A DNA stretch of 64,000 bases from Molanna angustata (lineage: Eukaryota; Arthropoda; Insecta; Trichoptera; Molannidae). The translations under genes were made by a program, and so were the position numbers. The stretch lies in assembly GCA_963576475.1 (NCBI GenBank), contig OY754981.1:20991683-21055682 (forward strand), written 5' to 3'. Below are positions 1-10,570 of the stretch, piece by piece (the stretch's first letter is position 1; every line of letters begins with the position of its first letter). The notes beneath the pieces are model-generated. The model made no database searches. It had not been told where the DNA came from and worked only from the letters and a program-made list of their open reading frames with translations.

Positions 1-2271
1 ATTTCCAAAGGTGCAGATGTCAACGAACAGTCGAAATGTTTCAGTCCTCTTCATTGTGCAGCAATTGGAAACAATCCAGAAACAGCAAAATTACTGATAA
101 AAAATGGAGCATTAGTTTCTTTGACGACAAAAAAACCTCATTGTGAAGAAAATGTTCTACATTGTTCGGTCAGAACAAATGCCAAAGAATGTGTAAATCT
201 CTTCATTGCTGAGGGCATGGACGTTAATTTAGTAGAACCGAGTGGTCTGAATCCGATTCACCTGGCCGCAGATTTGGGAATCATTGAGTGTTTAGAGGTG
301 ATGCTCGATTGTCCTGGAGCGAACGTAAACTGTAGAACTATAAATAAAGAAAAAGATTCAACCGCGTTACATTTTGCTGCCCACGATGGTAACGTGGAGT
401 GTGTTGAGCTATTACTACGTAAGGGAGCGGATGTCAAACTAAAGAATTATAGAGGATTTACAGCTTTACACTTGGCAGCTAGATCCTCTAGCTTAGAATG
501 TGTTGAATTATTACTGAAAAATGGAAATGCAAATCCTAACACCGAAGACAATGATAAACGTACACCACTTCATGCTGCTATTGCCAAATCACAGAACTCA
601 TTCGATATTATCGAAACATTGATAAGTTGGGGGGCTAATGTAGACCCGAAAGATGAATATGGATTTACGCCATTATACTTGGCATCTTTAAACGGTTTGT
701 CAAGTTGTGTGGAAACGTTAATATTTCACGGGGCAGATGTAACTAATAAATCAAAAGAAGGAATTTCTGTTTTGAACGTTATTGTAAGAAAAACACCGAC
801 GTCAATGGCAATGATTACGCAAAAGTTAGATAGCGCTATAACTTTACATCATTTTCAAAATTACGATAACAGGGAAGTAGAATTGAAATTTGATTTTAGG
901 TATATATTGCAACATTCATATCCAAGGGAAATTAATTTCCTTAACACTTTTGTTGACGAAGGTCAAAAAGAAATATTACTACATCCTCTATGTTCGGCAT
1001 TTTTGCACATTAAATGGGAGAAAATAAGGAAATACTATGTAGCAAGATTATTGTTTTGTTTAATTTTTGTGTTACTTTTATCGTTATATGTTTTGACTAG
1101 CCTCGCGCAAAATTGTGAAAATCAAAGGCAGAGTAAAAAACAATTGTGTCAAGACGACTCAATTTTAGGAAATCTATTGCGTACCAACCCTTTCACTCTT
1201 GAAATTCAATGGTGGTTTTTAGTAATAATAATGGTGTTTGAATTGTGTAGAAAAATGTATAGTGGTATAGCTGGATTCTCCACGACACGGCAATATGTGA
1301 CTCGACCTGAGAACTTATTAGAATGGTTTGTGATTGTAACTGTATTTATTCTGTTGTACTTTAATACTAATTACAGGTGGCGTCATCACGTAGGGGCATA
1401 CGCAGTTTTGGCTGGTTGGTCCAACCTCATGTTGATGATAGGAAACTTGCCTGTATTTGGTTTATATGTCGCAATGTACCAAAAAGTTCAAAAGGAATTT
1501 GCCAAGCTTTTAGTTGCATATTCATGTATTTTAATTGGATTTACAATCACTTTTTGTATCATATTTCCCAACAAGCGAGAATTCGCAAATCCTTTTATCG
1601 GTTTCATTACAGTCTTGACAATGACAGTTGGCCAATTGGACGAAGACTTAATTTTAAATGACAACGATGGCGCGAATCCGCCCTTCATACTGGAAGTGTC
1701 AGCTCAAATCACTTACGTCATGTTTATTATGTTTGTTACGATAATATTGATGAATTTATTAGTCGGTATCGCAGTCCAAGATATCGAGGGACTCGCGAAA
1801 ACAGCTGGTCTTTCTAAATTAGTTCGACAAACGAAGTTAATTTCATCCATTGAGTCAACCTTGTTCAACGCCCGCTTACCAAAGTTTTTGTGGCGAATGG
1901 TGCGTTGGTCAGCTCTTGTATCTCCGCAAGCATACAGAGTAGTTTTGAACGTAAGGCCGTTGAATCGTGCGGAGAAAAGATTGCCTCGTGACATAATGAT
2001 GGCTGCCTATAATATTGCCAAATCCAATAAACATTCTGGTCATACGATATCTTCCAAGGGTTCTTCAGTAACTGCCAATTCGTTCAAAACGTTTTATAGC
2101 AATCCGACGGGGGTATCGGAATTTTCGTTCAATTCTGGGATTAGCGCCTTACAAATGAAATTAGATGAAAGAAACGCGAGAATTGATTATTTAACAAATG
2201 ATTTGCAAGATATGCACAAGTTGTTGATGGATTGGCAAGTTTTATTGGAAAAAAATCAAAGTATACGATGA
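1..2271 (+). CDS. TRPA-family ankyrin cation channel, 3' exon, partial (pyrexia/painless-like)
   Basis: The frame is open from base 1 with no start codon, so this is the 3' part of a gene that begins upstream of the window; 756 codons are visible without an intron. Residue numbers count from base 1. About seven ankyrin repeats cover residues 14-250, with TPLH/TALH-type cores such as TALHFAAHDGNVECVELLL. A six-segment channel domain follows: S1 near 349, S2 near 403, S3 near 439, S4 near 467, S5 near 503, a pore loop near 532 (FITVLTMTVGQLDED) and S6 near 568 (ITYVMFIMFVTIILMNLLVG). The last 40 residues look like a coiled coil. The fold is that of TRPA channels, plasma-membrane non-selective cation channels used in insects for heat and chemical sensing. 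The linker before S1 suggests the pyrexia branch, but painless or waterwitch cannot be excluded. AATAAA lies a few bases after the stop (2278) and again near 2660. Confidence 0.92.
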   Translation: MSKGADVNEQSKCFSPLHCAAIGNNPETAKLLIKNGALVSLTTKKPHCEENVLHCSVRTNAKECVNLFIAEGMDVNLVEPSGLNPIHLAADLGIIECLEVMLDCPGANVNCRTINKEKDSTALHFAAHDGNVECVELLLRKGADVKLKNYRGFTALHLAARSSSLECVELLLKNGNANPNTEDNDKRTPLHAAIAKSQNSFDIIETLISWGANVDPKDEYGFTPLYLASLNGLSSCVETLIFHGADVTNKSKEGISVLNVIVRKTPTSMAMITQKLDSAITLHHFQNYDNREVELKFDFRYILQHSYPREINFLNTFVDEGQKEILLHPLCSAFLHIKWEKIRKYYVARLLFCLIFVLLLSLYVLTSLAQNCENQRQSKKQLCQDDSILGNLLRTNPFTLEIQWWFLVIIMVFELCRKMYSGIAGFSTTRQYVTRPENLLEWFVIVTVFILLYFNTNYRWRHHVGAYAVLAGWSNLMLMIGNLPVFGLYVAMYQKVQKEFAKLLVAYSCILIGFTITFCIIFPNKREFANPFIGFITVLTMTVGQLDEDLILNDNDGANPPFILEVSAQITYVMFIMFVTIILMNLLVGIAVQDIEGLAKTAGLSKLVRQTKLISSIESTLFNARLPKFLWRMVRWSALVSPQAYRVVLNVRPLNRAEKRLPRDIMMAAYNIAKSNKHSGHTISSKGSSVTANSFKTFYSNPTGVSEFSFNSGISALQMKLDERNARIDYLTNDLQDMHKLLMDWQVLLEKNQSIR

Positions 2272-2439
2272 ACATTAATAAATTTAACGGTCTACCGAAA
2301 AACTTTACCAGGTACACATAACTAACGTCAAAGAGTTGTTGAAAACAATATACTTGAAAAAAAAATTTAAGTTTATTTTGTACTGAAATATTTGTTTTTA
2401 TCAATAATTTTTTAAATCCCAAAATTCGTTACTGTTAAG

Positions 2440-2560
2440 TTTTTTAGTGAATATTTAATCGCCTAAGCGCTTTCACCAGTCTCAAGCTGGCATCCTCAGA
2501 GGCACAATTTATACTAAGTATATTACAGTCAGTATATTAAATGTTTTTACAATTTATATT
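2440..2560. repeat. Dispersed repeat, single-arm copy of the 50.9-kb hairpin
   Basis: The stretch reading 'ctttcaccagtctca...ctggcatcctca' followed by 'cacaatttatact' recurs in both arms of the hairpin at 50851-51085. Here only one arm is present. Confidence 0.6.
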
Positions 2561-2671
2561 TTTTTAATATTATTAACCAATAGAATAAGGGAGGCGCTTT
2601 TTGTAAGTGTTTTATGTCTCAACATTTTTAATGTTTTCTGTTATAGATGTGTTTATCTTGCAATAAAATCT

Positions 2672-2793
2672 TTTTTTTTAACATGTCCACGTAGGGGACG
2701 CCAGCTATTAGGATTTGGGTCCATTTTACTCTTTCGAAGAAGCGCACTACGTAGCTTTGGGAGGGGTTTGCAATCTAGAAAAGAGTTATTATT
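2672..2793. repeat. Dispersed repeat R1 (copy at 28995)
   Basis: About 115 bp starting 'taacatgtccacgtagggga' and ending 'gcaatctagaaaagagtta' is repeated at 28995-29122 in the same orientation with only a few mismatches. It has no coding potential that I recognise. Confidence 0.7.
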
Positions 2794-3239
2794 ATCTAGT
2801 CATTTTTCAAAAATTTACTGTAAAATAATCTTGATTTAAATGTCTGAAACATTGAATTTGATTTGTATATTATGGTGTCGAAAGAAATATGTACATATGT
2901 CATTTGTTAATATTTTGAATGTCACCAATTGTTTTTTATCGTAACAATATTATATGTTAAATAAACATGGAAAACATATTTTTTCAATAAGTTAAACAAA
3001 TTTAAAAATACCTACAGCAATAAAAATACACACCAAATAAACAATATACCTACTTGTCGTATTGTGTGATAAAAAATATTTATATTGCATTATTTTAAAA
3101 TAAAAATACATTAATTTATAAAATTGCATGACTCATGATCTTGCAACGCCGCGCGCCGTGTTACAGTCACGCGTGCGGTCTTGGTTTTGCAAGGTTCGCA
3201 AGACCAAGACTTTCACTAGGGATAGTACGTAAGAGGTGC

Positions 3240-3500
3240 ATGTAATTTTGGACGGACACACAGACACACACACACGCACACACACACAGACACACGAAAT
3301 GTTCTACTCCGAATTCTGAGTAAATCAGTCTATGGAACATATATGCTGCGAAGCCTCTAAATTGGTGTTTTTTTTACTTGAAAGTTGGAAAAGCTGTGAA
3401 AAAAGTAGACCCTGCATACAATTCCTTCATATACGCGTTTTGGATTTTAACTGTCTCTTCCATCAAAAGAATTTCATTCTCTTGAACGAATCGACAGTTG
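3240..3500. repeat. Dispersed repeat R2 (copy at 37795)
   Basis: It starts with a CA-rich segment, then 'aaatgttctactccgaattc', 'gcgaagcctctaa' and 'tttcattctcttgaacgaat'. The same ordered blocks occur at 37795-38050, more diverged between blocks. Confidence 0.65.
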
Positions 3501-3614
3501 GAATACTTAACCGGAAAATAAAGGTAAAATATTGAGACTATTAGTGCAGTAGATTATAATACTATGGTAGAATTTGGTGTTACCGTCGGTGAAATTTTAT
3601 TTTATTTGAAAAGA

Positions 3615-3780
3615 ATGAATAATATGTCCTTGAAACAAGTACATATGCCTACATCCTCATACATTCTCTTAACTAAGCATAAATGCTTGTACTATAGGTG
3701 AACGAAATCGGTCGTGGCAAGATTCGAACTCACGACCACTGGATTAATAACTCAGCTCGCTAACCACTCTGCCACCACCC
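3615..3780 (-). mobile_element. tRNA-derived SINE, family A
   Basis: On the minus strand it has a tRNA-like head (gtggcagagtggttagcg-type A box, gagttcgaatcttgcc-type B box), then a body ending 'aagcatttatgcttag' and 'gtacttgtttcaaggacata'. Sister copies are at 6035, 15103 and, tail only, 62607. Confidence 0.75.
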
Positions 3781-4198
3781 TTCTGAATTATACATTGTTT
3801 TGAAATGAAATGCCCAATACAATATTTGAATTTATATATTTTTAAAGTTTTATGCTAGCTATTATGTAAATATGATATCCACGTCACTATTTACGTGTAA
3901 TCATTATTTTTTATGCATGTACCTACTGTGTGCTGTCCTTTTATAATAATAATATCAAATAAAAATTTAGACCAGCTCAATAATTTCCTGCTGCTGATTT
4001 TTTTATTTTAGTAAATTTTAGAAATAATCTTGATTTAAAAAGTAATGAAAACAAAAAAAATATGCAAAAGAAATCACAAACACTGTTGGAGAGGAGAGAA
4101 TTTGATGGCTTTATGCACAATTTTGTAAATGTGTTTTATTTAATTGTGTAAGGGCATCGATTCTTCGGAAAACCAAAAGCTATAGTTATAAATATCAC

Positions 4199-4309
4199 CA
4201 AATATCTTGAACCAGGCTTCCGGGCGCGCAGAGTTTAAATTTGTGTCTTGTTTCGTTGGTTCACGTGCAAATCGCCCCCCTTTTCGGAAAAAATGGTTCA
4301 AGATATTTG
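4199..4309. repeat. Short inverted repeat
   Basis: A 16-bp arm 'caaatatcttgaacca' at 4199-4214 is matched exactly in reverse complement at 4294-4309. The loop of about 80 bp is GC-richer than its surroundings. It may be a small foldback element; no TSD was assigned. Confidence 0.5.
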
Positions 4310-5465
4310 ACAACACCACCCTTCAAAAAAAAAAAATAACGCGATTAATTGTCTCCATCCATGAGTTTATAATGTAAGTACTTAAAATAAAAATACTATA
4401 GAATCTTAAAATTTTTTGTAAATACCTATGCAAAAAAATTAAATGTTACGTATTTATATTTTTCTTTTAATTAAACCTTTTTTGTAATTAAATCTTCTGC
4501 GTATTGGTTTTATTATGTAGTATAATATATTATTAGTGTGCGTCCGAGGTGTAACTACAAAGTGTAGAACAGGAGTAATGGTTTAAATTTATATATTTAT
4601 AAGTTATACATAAAGTAGAAAACAGGCGTTTTTATTAAAAATAATAAAAAAAAAGTAATATATAAAAAAACACTAAGAAAAGCCACTATGCATTATTGTG
4701 AGGCACATATCAATAAAATAGATATAAACTAGTTAATTTTTGAAATTCGGTATGGAAAAATATGAGTATAGATAAAAGAATATTTTTTTTTGTATATAAA
4801 TTTAAATTATTTCATCAAAAAAAAATATTAATAACTGAATATAATAATGTATATAAGGGACAGCTACAGTCTCACAAAATAGACAAAAAAAAACACCATG
4901 AAATAAACAAAACAAATACTTATGTCCACAGATGATGATCATTAAAGTAATAGTCATATAATTAATTACATTGCAGTAAAAATTAAATATAAATATTATT
5001 GAAAATAATTCTTTTTCTTTCCACACTAAATTTAATAATATCTAATAGGTACATTTCAAGGATTGTTTCGACATTTTGTATTAACTTGCAACTATATTGC
5101 GAATTGTTTTATTTATCATGTTGGATCATAATTATTATGAATACTTCTTGTTAATAACACTTAAGGGTTAAGGTTATGTGTCTCACAACTTCTTTTATTA
5201 TTTTTATCGGTTGTTTTTGTCTGACATCATTTTTTTATCGATTTGATGAATGTTCCATCAAAAATATCTTCTTGCTAACACTGTGATCCTTTGTGTTGAA
5301 GTTAATAAAAGTGCTTCTTTAAAATATTTGTATTTCATAAAAAGATTGAGTTTATGAAAACATAATTTTTTAAATTTGTTACATTTGAATATCATTAAAT
5401 GATTCAGTGGATATTTTGTGGTGGTTATTTTATGGTTTATAGCAACTTATATAATTCAAATATTG

Positions 5466-8400
5466 TTACATTTGATTTAAAGGTTTCACTCCAAGTATTT
5501 TAAGACCTCGATTCATCACAAGTCTTGCTGCATGAAATAGCAACAATCTCTGTTCTGCGACTTCTTTGGGTTGTCCTTTAACCTGAAGAACCTTAAAGGC
5601 TCTATTTATATTACCACTTAAATTGAATAAATATTTTACTAAAATGTATGCTTCCATGTCGTTTTTAGATTTTTCAATCACATCATCAAACCTTGCAATT
5701 TCAATGACTAAATTGTGAGCTTCGGGTTCCTGTATGAACTCTGGACAGCATTCGGATGGAAGTTCAACACCACAGTTCCTCTCCAAATTCCACAGGCGAC
5801 AATGAACATATTGCAGTTTGATTCCACTGTCTCCTTGACTTCGAAGAACATTGTCCCATGAAAAATAATAATCTTTTTGTCTTCTCTGTTTTAAATCATT
5901 GATTATGACAGCAGTAGTGCCCAAAATATCTGTTACTTCCTCATCCTCTAAATCGACCTTAGTGTCTGAAATTAATTGAAAATCAAATATTTACTTGTCA
6001 TACGGTAAGATATTTTTTTTTTTTTTTTAAATAAAAATGAATATGTCCTTGTTAAACAAGTACATATACATCTTCCTACATTCCCTAAACTAAGCATAAA
6101 TGCTTGTCCTATAGGTGAACGAGATCGGTCGAGGCAGGATTCGAACTCGCGACCAATGGATTACTAACCCAGCGCGCTAACCGCTCTGCCATCCACCCAT
6201 CATATTTGAATTCTTACATATAAAGAATTTAACATTTGAAGGCATAATACATAAACTTGCTTATATTTAAAATTGAACTGAATGTAAGTAAACATTCATG
6301 TTATCAAAAAAAGCATTGATGTTTATTGAATATTTTGAACACCATTTCATCAAAATGGATAGAAAAAATCTTAATAGTATGAAAATAAATAACTCTTAAA
6401 TTAACAATATTTTGATTTCAGTTATTGAAACTGCATTTAGATTATATGACTTGGTTAAAACAAACAATATTTTATATTAATTAATATTTTTTGTAAATAA
6501 ATAAAAATTAAAAACTTGTTTAAAATCAATCCCACTATTTATTATGAATACAATAATCTGTGCTCAGTTTTGCTGTGCACATCTTTAACTTTTTAATTGT
6601 GCCCCTTTAACTTAATTTAAATTTATTATTATCCATACATTGAGACACGTGAGGTATAAATCATAATATGAGTTTCTAGTGGTGGATGCTTCCCCCCACT
6701 CCCCTCCCTACCTCTCTCCTTTCCCATCCTGTTTTCATAATTGTTAATAAATGTGTATGTAATATATTTTAGAATACTTACTATAATAGATATATAAAAA
6801 ATATCTTTGTATATTTGTATAAATTTTTATTGTATTGCTGTTGTATTCTATAAAATAAAATAGAAATGTGTGGCATTTGTTTCTCTTTGCTGGAATAAAT
6901 ATCATAATATGTAAATAAATACTTACTTTTTGATTCTAATTGTTGTACATGCATTTTGTCTTTGGCTTCATCTAATATGTCTTTAAGAAATACAATATGA
7001 CCTTTTCTGGTGCTCATTCCTCTGACCCGTCCAAACTTCACATGTTTACATTTATTTTTGAATGATACATCCATTTGATTTAATATTTCAAAAAGTGATT
7101 TGAAATGGTCTGTTTGAGCATTATCTACAACATATATCATTTCATCAAATGAATATTTTTTATACCTATCTAATACAGCTGCAATGTCTCTAGTTAAGTA
7201 CAACGTGGAACCATCACTCTTCAATACTGTTACACTTCTGTCATTTACCATGGCAACTTTTTGTCCATCAGTATGTGTTTGAATAATTTTGTTCCTTTCT
7301 AAATCATTAACGATTTCCATGATATCTTTTGATCCGTACATAGATTCCCAATGATATTCATCAAATTTTACGCCGAGTCTTTTGTAAGTTTTATCTAATT
7401 CTTCTATAGTAAAGTCCCTATATACTTGCCATCTATTGCAGTCATCTAGTTTTCCATTTTCCAATTCATTAAAATATAATTTTGCCTTTTCACTTATTGA
7501 CTCATCGGTTTCAGTAAGTTTGTTTGCGTAAACATAAGCGTTGTACAATATTTGTATGGGGTCATTTTTGATTTCTTCATCTGTATGATTCAGTAAGTCC
7601 ATACCAATTTTGAGTAATCCAAACTGTGTACCCCAGTCTCCTAAATAGTTAATTCTTGTTACTTTTTCATTAAAATATTTATTTACATTTGCTATAAAAT
7701 TTCCTATTAATGTAGATCGCAGATGTCCAACGTGAAATGGTTTTGCTATGTTAGGAGAACTATAATCAATCACAATTTTTTTAGGATTGCGAGGAACTAT
7801 AGTCGGAGGTTTGATAACATCCGATAAGGTACTTTGGATAAAAAAATTTTCATCGATCCTGAAATTGATTCCAGGGAATTCTTTGAAATCATTTTTACAA
7901 ATATTCTTGATAAAAGTTTTTGAATTATTTGTTGGTATTCGTTGCAACTGGGTAAGTAATCCTGTATCCTTCACAGAAAGATGAAGGGTAAAAGGTGAAA
8001 TATTATTGGGTAGAATGGTATAGGTTAGAACCTTTGCTGCTTGATGTAATTTATCATCTAATAAACTTGACACCTGAAAAAAAAAGGAATTTATTTTTGA
8101 TTGATATTTGACATTGTGAAAGAGACATAAAAAATATATTATGTATTCACGAAAATATTATTAATTTTACAGTGATTCAAACGAAACTGGTGGTGGAGAT
8201 GAATTAAGCATATATACATACATACCATCACGCCATGTCCCTTACGGGGTAGGCAGAGAGAACCGAACGCCATATCTTTCTATCCTGGCACACATTCATG
8301 GCCTCGTCAACATTCATGCATCGTCTCATACATGTTCATCTATTGTACACGCTTCTAACATTTCCTTCTTTCAGAATATCGATCACATGGGCGTGCCATC

Positions 8401-9997
8401 CCTTTCTTGGGCGGCCCCGGCCTCTCAATCCAATCCAATCCAATGAATTAAGCTATCTTTAATATTATATGTCATGAGCCAATCGCCAACAGGTGCTCCA
8501 TATTAAAGGTTCTTTCTATTTTAACCACTTTTCCATACATATCTCTATAAGAAACTATCGGGCAAGAAAAAAACAATAATTAAAAACAAGTAATGAATTA
8601 CGTCCATTGTTTTTTAGTAATTTAATTAAAAATGGGAAGGAATAATCTAAAATAATAATCTAAAATATGAATGCAATTGATTAACCGAATCAGTCTATGG
8701 AATGAAAAGAATGATGCTTATTCTCTCTGCATATCCTGTAAGTAGAGGAAAAGAATATTTTATTTTATTTAATGTAGCTTCTCGGGCAACTAACAGGTGC
8801 TTTGTCAAAAAATTACTTAACACGCACCCAATAACAAGTTGCCACATTCTGGAGACTTAGGGTATTAATCGTCTCACAGATACAGACTGAAAACACAATT
8901 AAAAATTGTGTCTCCACTGGGAATCCAACCCGGGACCCTTGGATCAGCAGTCAGATACTTAACCAACTGAGCCACAAAGGCCGATATAATAGTGTAAGAT
9001 TCCACGGTTAAAGACTCACTTCATTTTGTATAGTGGCCCATGCAAAATTTATACTTACACTTAAGTCATAGTATAAAGGCTGATTTTGGTTCTACAAAAG
9101 CAGGTAACAATGTTTGGATAGTATAAACCCTGAGTAGTGGTGGCTTTCAGAGGTTACAACATTAAAGTGTTGAATATTGCTATTATAACACGTCAGTAAT
9201 AGTGTAAAACGTGATATTTTATTTTTACTACAGAAGACTATTAGTAATCACACCTATTGATAGAAATTTCGGTTGGCGGAAACCTCCCCAACGGACACCT
9301 ATTTTTAAATTTTATTTATATATTACAATACATATTCAAAATACACAATCATAAGATACCAAAAAAGATACATGTAAATGGAAGGCGTGATTTTGAATAG
9401 TCTTCTGTAGTGAACATAAAAAAATCACGCTTTAGGTATACTGTAAAGCTTTATACTATAACTGATGTAATAAAATGCAGTTTTCAACACTTTGAAGGCT
9501 TTTGAAACTTTTTTATTATCTTTGAACACTTTGAATTTTTTTATTATCTTCGAAAGCCACCACACCACATCTCTGGGTTCATAGTATACTATGGATGTTA
9601 CATGCTGTGATATCCTTTTACAGAAAAAAATCAGTCTTTATACTATGACGTAAGTTTAGTTGTCCCTGGCCCTTCGCATATAACACAAATTAAAATTTAA
9701 TATATCTTACCATACCATATTATTGTATGGTATAATATATAAGTTATAGCATGATGGTACATACGAAAATCAAAATCATTTTAAAAAAATCCATTGCTAC
9801 CAACGTTAAGATGAAAAACGGTCTTGGCAGGGAGGCCACTTTCTAAGATCAAATAAATGATTAAAACTTATGACCAGTTATGTAAACCTTCCATTTATTT
9901 TAAGACAACAACGAACAATAATAAATATGAATTTCCGTGTTTTTAATTTGTCATATTTTACCTGTGAAATCACATGCTTTTTTATTTGTGTTGACAT
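5466..9997 (-). CDS. RARS2: Mitochondrial arginyl-tRNA synthetase (three exons)
   Basis: Charges mitochondrial tRNA-Arg with arginine; class I aminoacyl-tRNA synthetase acting in the matrix. Exon 1 is 9997-9962 (ATG to CAG, 12 codons, then gtaaaa). Exon 2 is 8073-6927, after tttcag and ending before gtaagt. Exon 3 is 5965-5466, after tttcag, with stop TAA at 5468. Phases agree at both junctions, and the sum of 1683 nt gives 560 residues, close to the family length of about 578. Exon 2 carries the HIGH-type motif as KPFHVGHLRSTLIGNF, the INYLGDWGTQFG block, and the KMSKS-equivalent as GMSTRKG. Exon 3 carries the C-terminal anticodon-binding domain (YYFSWDNVL, GDSGIKLQYVHCRL) and ends GVKPLNQM, as expected for RARS2. 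Intron 1 (1888 bp) and intron 2 (961 bp) contain repeats. Upstream of the ATG the frame stays open, so a longer N-terminus is possible but unlikely. I saw no clear targeting peptide beyond the basic N-terminus. Confidence 0.93.
6035..6199 (-). mobile_element. tRNA-derived SINE, family A (in RARS2 intron 2)
   Basis: Minus-strand copy with the tRNA-like head ending at 6199 and the 'aagcatttatgcttag' body. The T-rich run at 6009-6028 is its A-rich tail. It lies in the same orientation as RARS2. Confidence 0.75.
6540..6785. repeat. Dispersed repeat R3 (copy at 35330)
   Basis: It shares with 35330-35545 the ordered blocks 'gctcagttttgctgtgcaca', 'ttgagacacgtg.ggtataaa' and 'gatgcttccccc', plus a C-rich stretch ending in ccttcccat. 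It sits in RARS2 intron 2. Confidence 0.65.
8210..8442 (-). mobile_element. 5'-truncated non-LTR retrotransposon tail, type 1
   Basis: Minus-strand translation gives a short C-terminal polymerase tail (RGRGRPRKGWHAHVIDIL, then MNVCQDRKIWRSVL). It is flanked by an 11-bp direct repeat ATGAATTAAGC (8199-8209 and 8443-8453), so it is a discrete insertion of about 233 bp in RARS2 intron 1. Related copies are at 11460 and 36960. Confidence 0.75.
8795..8983 (-). mobile_element. tRNA-derived SINE, family B
   Basis: On the minus strand the head reads cggcctttgtggctcagttg (A box), then gggtcccgggttggattccc (B box). A body follows with 'gtctccagaatgtggcaact', 'tgttattgggtgcgtg'. Other copies are at 29203, 32600, 39240, 51985, 55885 and 56165. 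It lies in RARS2 intron 1. Confidence 0.75.
9050..9663. repeat. Large imperfect inverted repeat (MITE-like) in RARS2 intron 1
   Basis: The outer arms match as 'gtcatagtataaag.ctgatttt' (from about 9065, and in reverse complement near 9650). Inner arms match as 'actacagaagactatt' near 9228 and in reverse complement near 9395. Arms of roughly 190 bp with indels surround a central spacer. No transposase is visible and no TSD was assigned with certainty. Confidence 0.6.
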
Positions 9998-10440
9998 TAC
10001 GATTTCTTCGTAATGTTGCGCAGAATAACAAATGTCAAATAATCTAGACACACCCACAACTACTAATCGATTGGAAAATCGTTTATGAACTATAAAACGC
10101 TTGATAAAATATATTTTACTAATCAATAAATTCACGATAAGGATTCTTTTCTGTCGAGAGTAATGTATTACATTTTGATATTTGATTGATAAAATTAATA
10201 CAGTCACTATATTGACATAATAGTACCAGATAGTACTCACAAGGTACCAACATTGACGTAAAGAAACTGCGCAAGACCGCCATCTTTCATTTAGTTCAGC
10301 GCTAGTTGCACAGCTGACCTGTCATTGTTGGTTTTTTCGCGAGTGGTGATTGTGCTGTGGGAAACATTGTGATAAAGGGGTCCCTGTACCCCGTTTAGTG
10401 TAAATAGTGGATTAGTGTGTGTAATAAAAATAGTGTAAAA
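9998..10440. promoter_or_regulatory. Head-to-head RARS2/lap promoter region
   Basis: The two ATGs face away from each other across 443 bp, so both core promoters must lie here unless further 5' exons exist. The lap side is GC-richer than the surroundings. A sequence matching the YY1/Pho core, gccatctt, lies at about 10279-10286, and 'gttcagcgctagttgc' near 10296 could hold an initiator. No TATA box is convincing. An in-frame TAG at 10405-10407 fixes the lap ATG as the first one. Confidence 0.55.
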
Positions 10441-10570
10441 ATGGCTGGCCAGACTATTAACGACAGGTTATTGGCTGCGAGACATAGCATAGCCGGTCAG
10501 GGACTGGCTAAATCAGTATGCAAAGCTACCACGGAAGAAATGATAGCACCGAAAAAGAAACATTTAGATT
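10441..10570 (+). CDS. lap: First coding exon of lap, AP180/CALM clathrin-assembly protein
   Basis: The exon encodes [20 protein letters not shown] and continues through [20 protein letters not shown]. This is the near-invariant start of the ANTH domain of the AP180/CALM family. These proteins bind PtdIns(4,5)P2 at the plasma membrane and synaptic terminals, recruit clathrin and sort synaptobrevin-type SNAREs. The basic K-K-K-H segment is part of the known lipid-binding site. The exon ends in phase 1 at gtaagt (10571). The next residues in the family (Y-L-V-H-C...) were not found downstream on the plus strand in this window, so intron 1 probably exceeds 53 kb. The ATG context aaaaATGG is favourable, and an in-frame stop lies 36 bp upstream. 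Confidence 0.93.

Larger units (their letters stand above)
2272..5465. other. Intergenic region between the TRPA and RARS2 3' ends
   Basis: The two genes converge here. I see no coding sequence. The interval holds several dispersed repeats listed separately, a CA-rich microsatellite at about 3255-3295, and a short inverted patch at 3165-3230 that reads 'cttggttttgcaagg...caagaccaag'. The remainder is AT-rich with A and T runs. An AATAAA on the minus strand near 5196 could be a RARS2 polyadenylation signal. Confidence 0.6.

Noticed and set aside
6781..6926. Extension of the RARS2 exon 2 frame
   Set aside because: Lies past the gtaagt donor at 6926; the phase-matched acceptor at 5965 restores the family sequence.
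9878..10240. 120-codon minus-strand frame as a separate gene
   Set aside because: It is RARS2 5' UTR, exon 1 and the start of intron 1 read through; only codons at 9997-9962 are coding.
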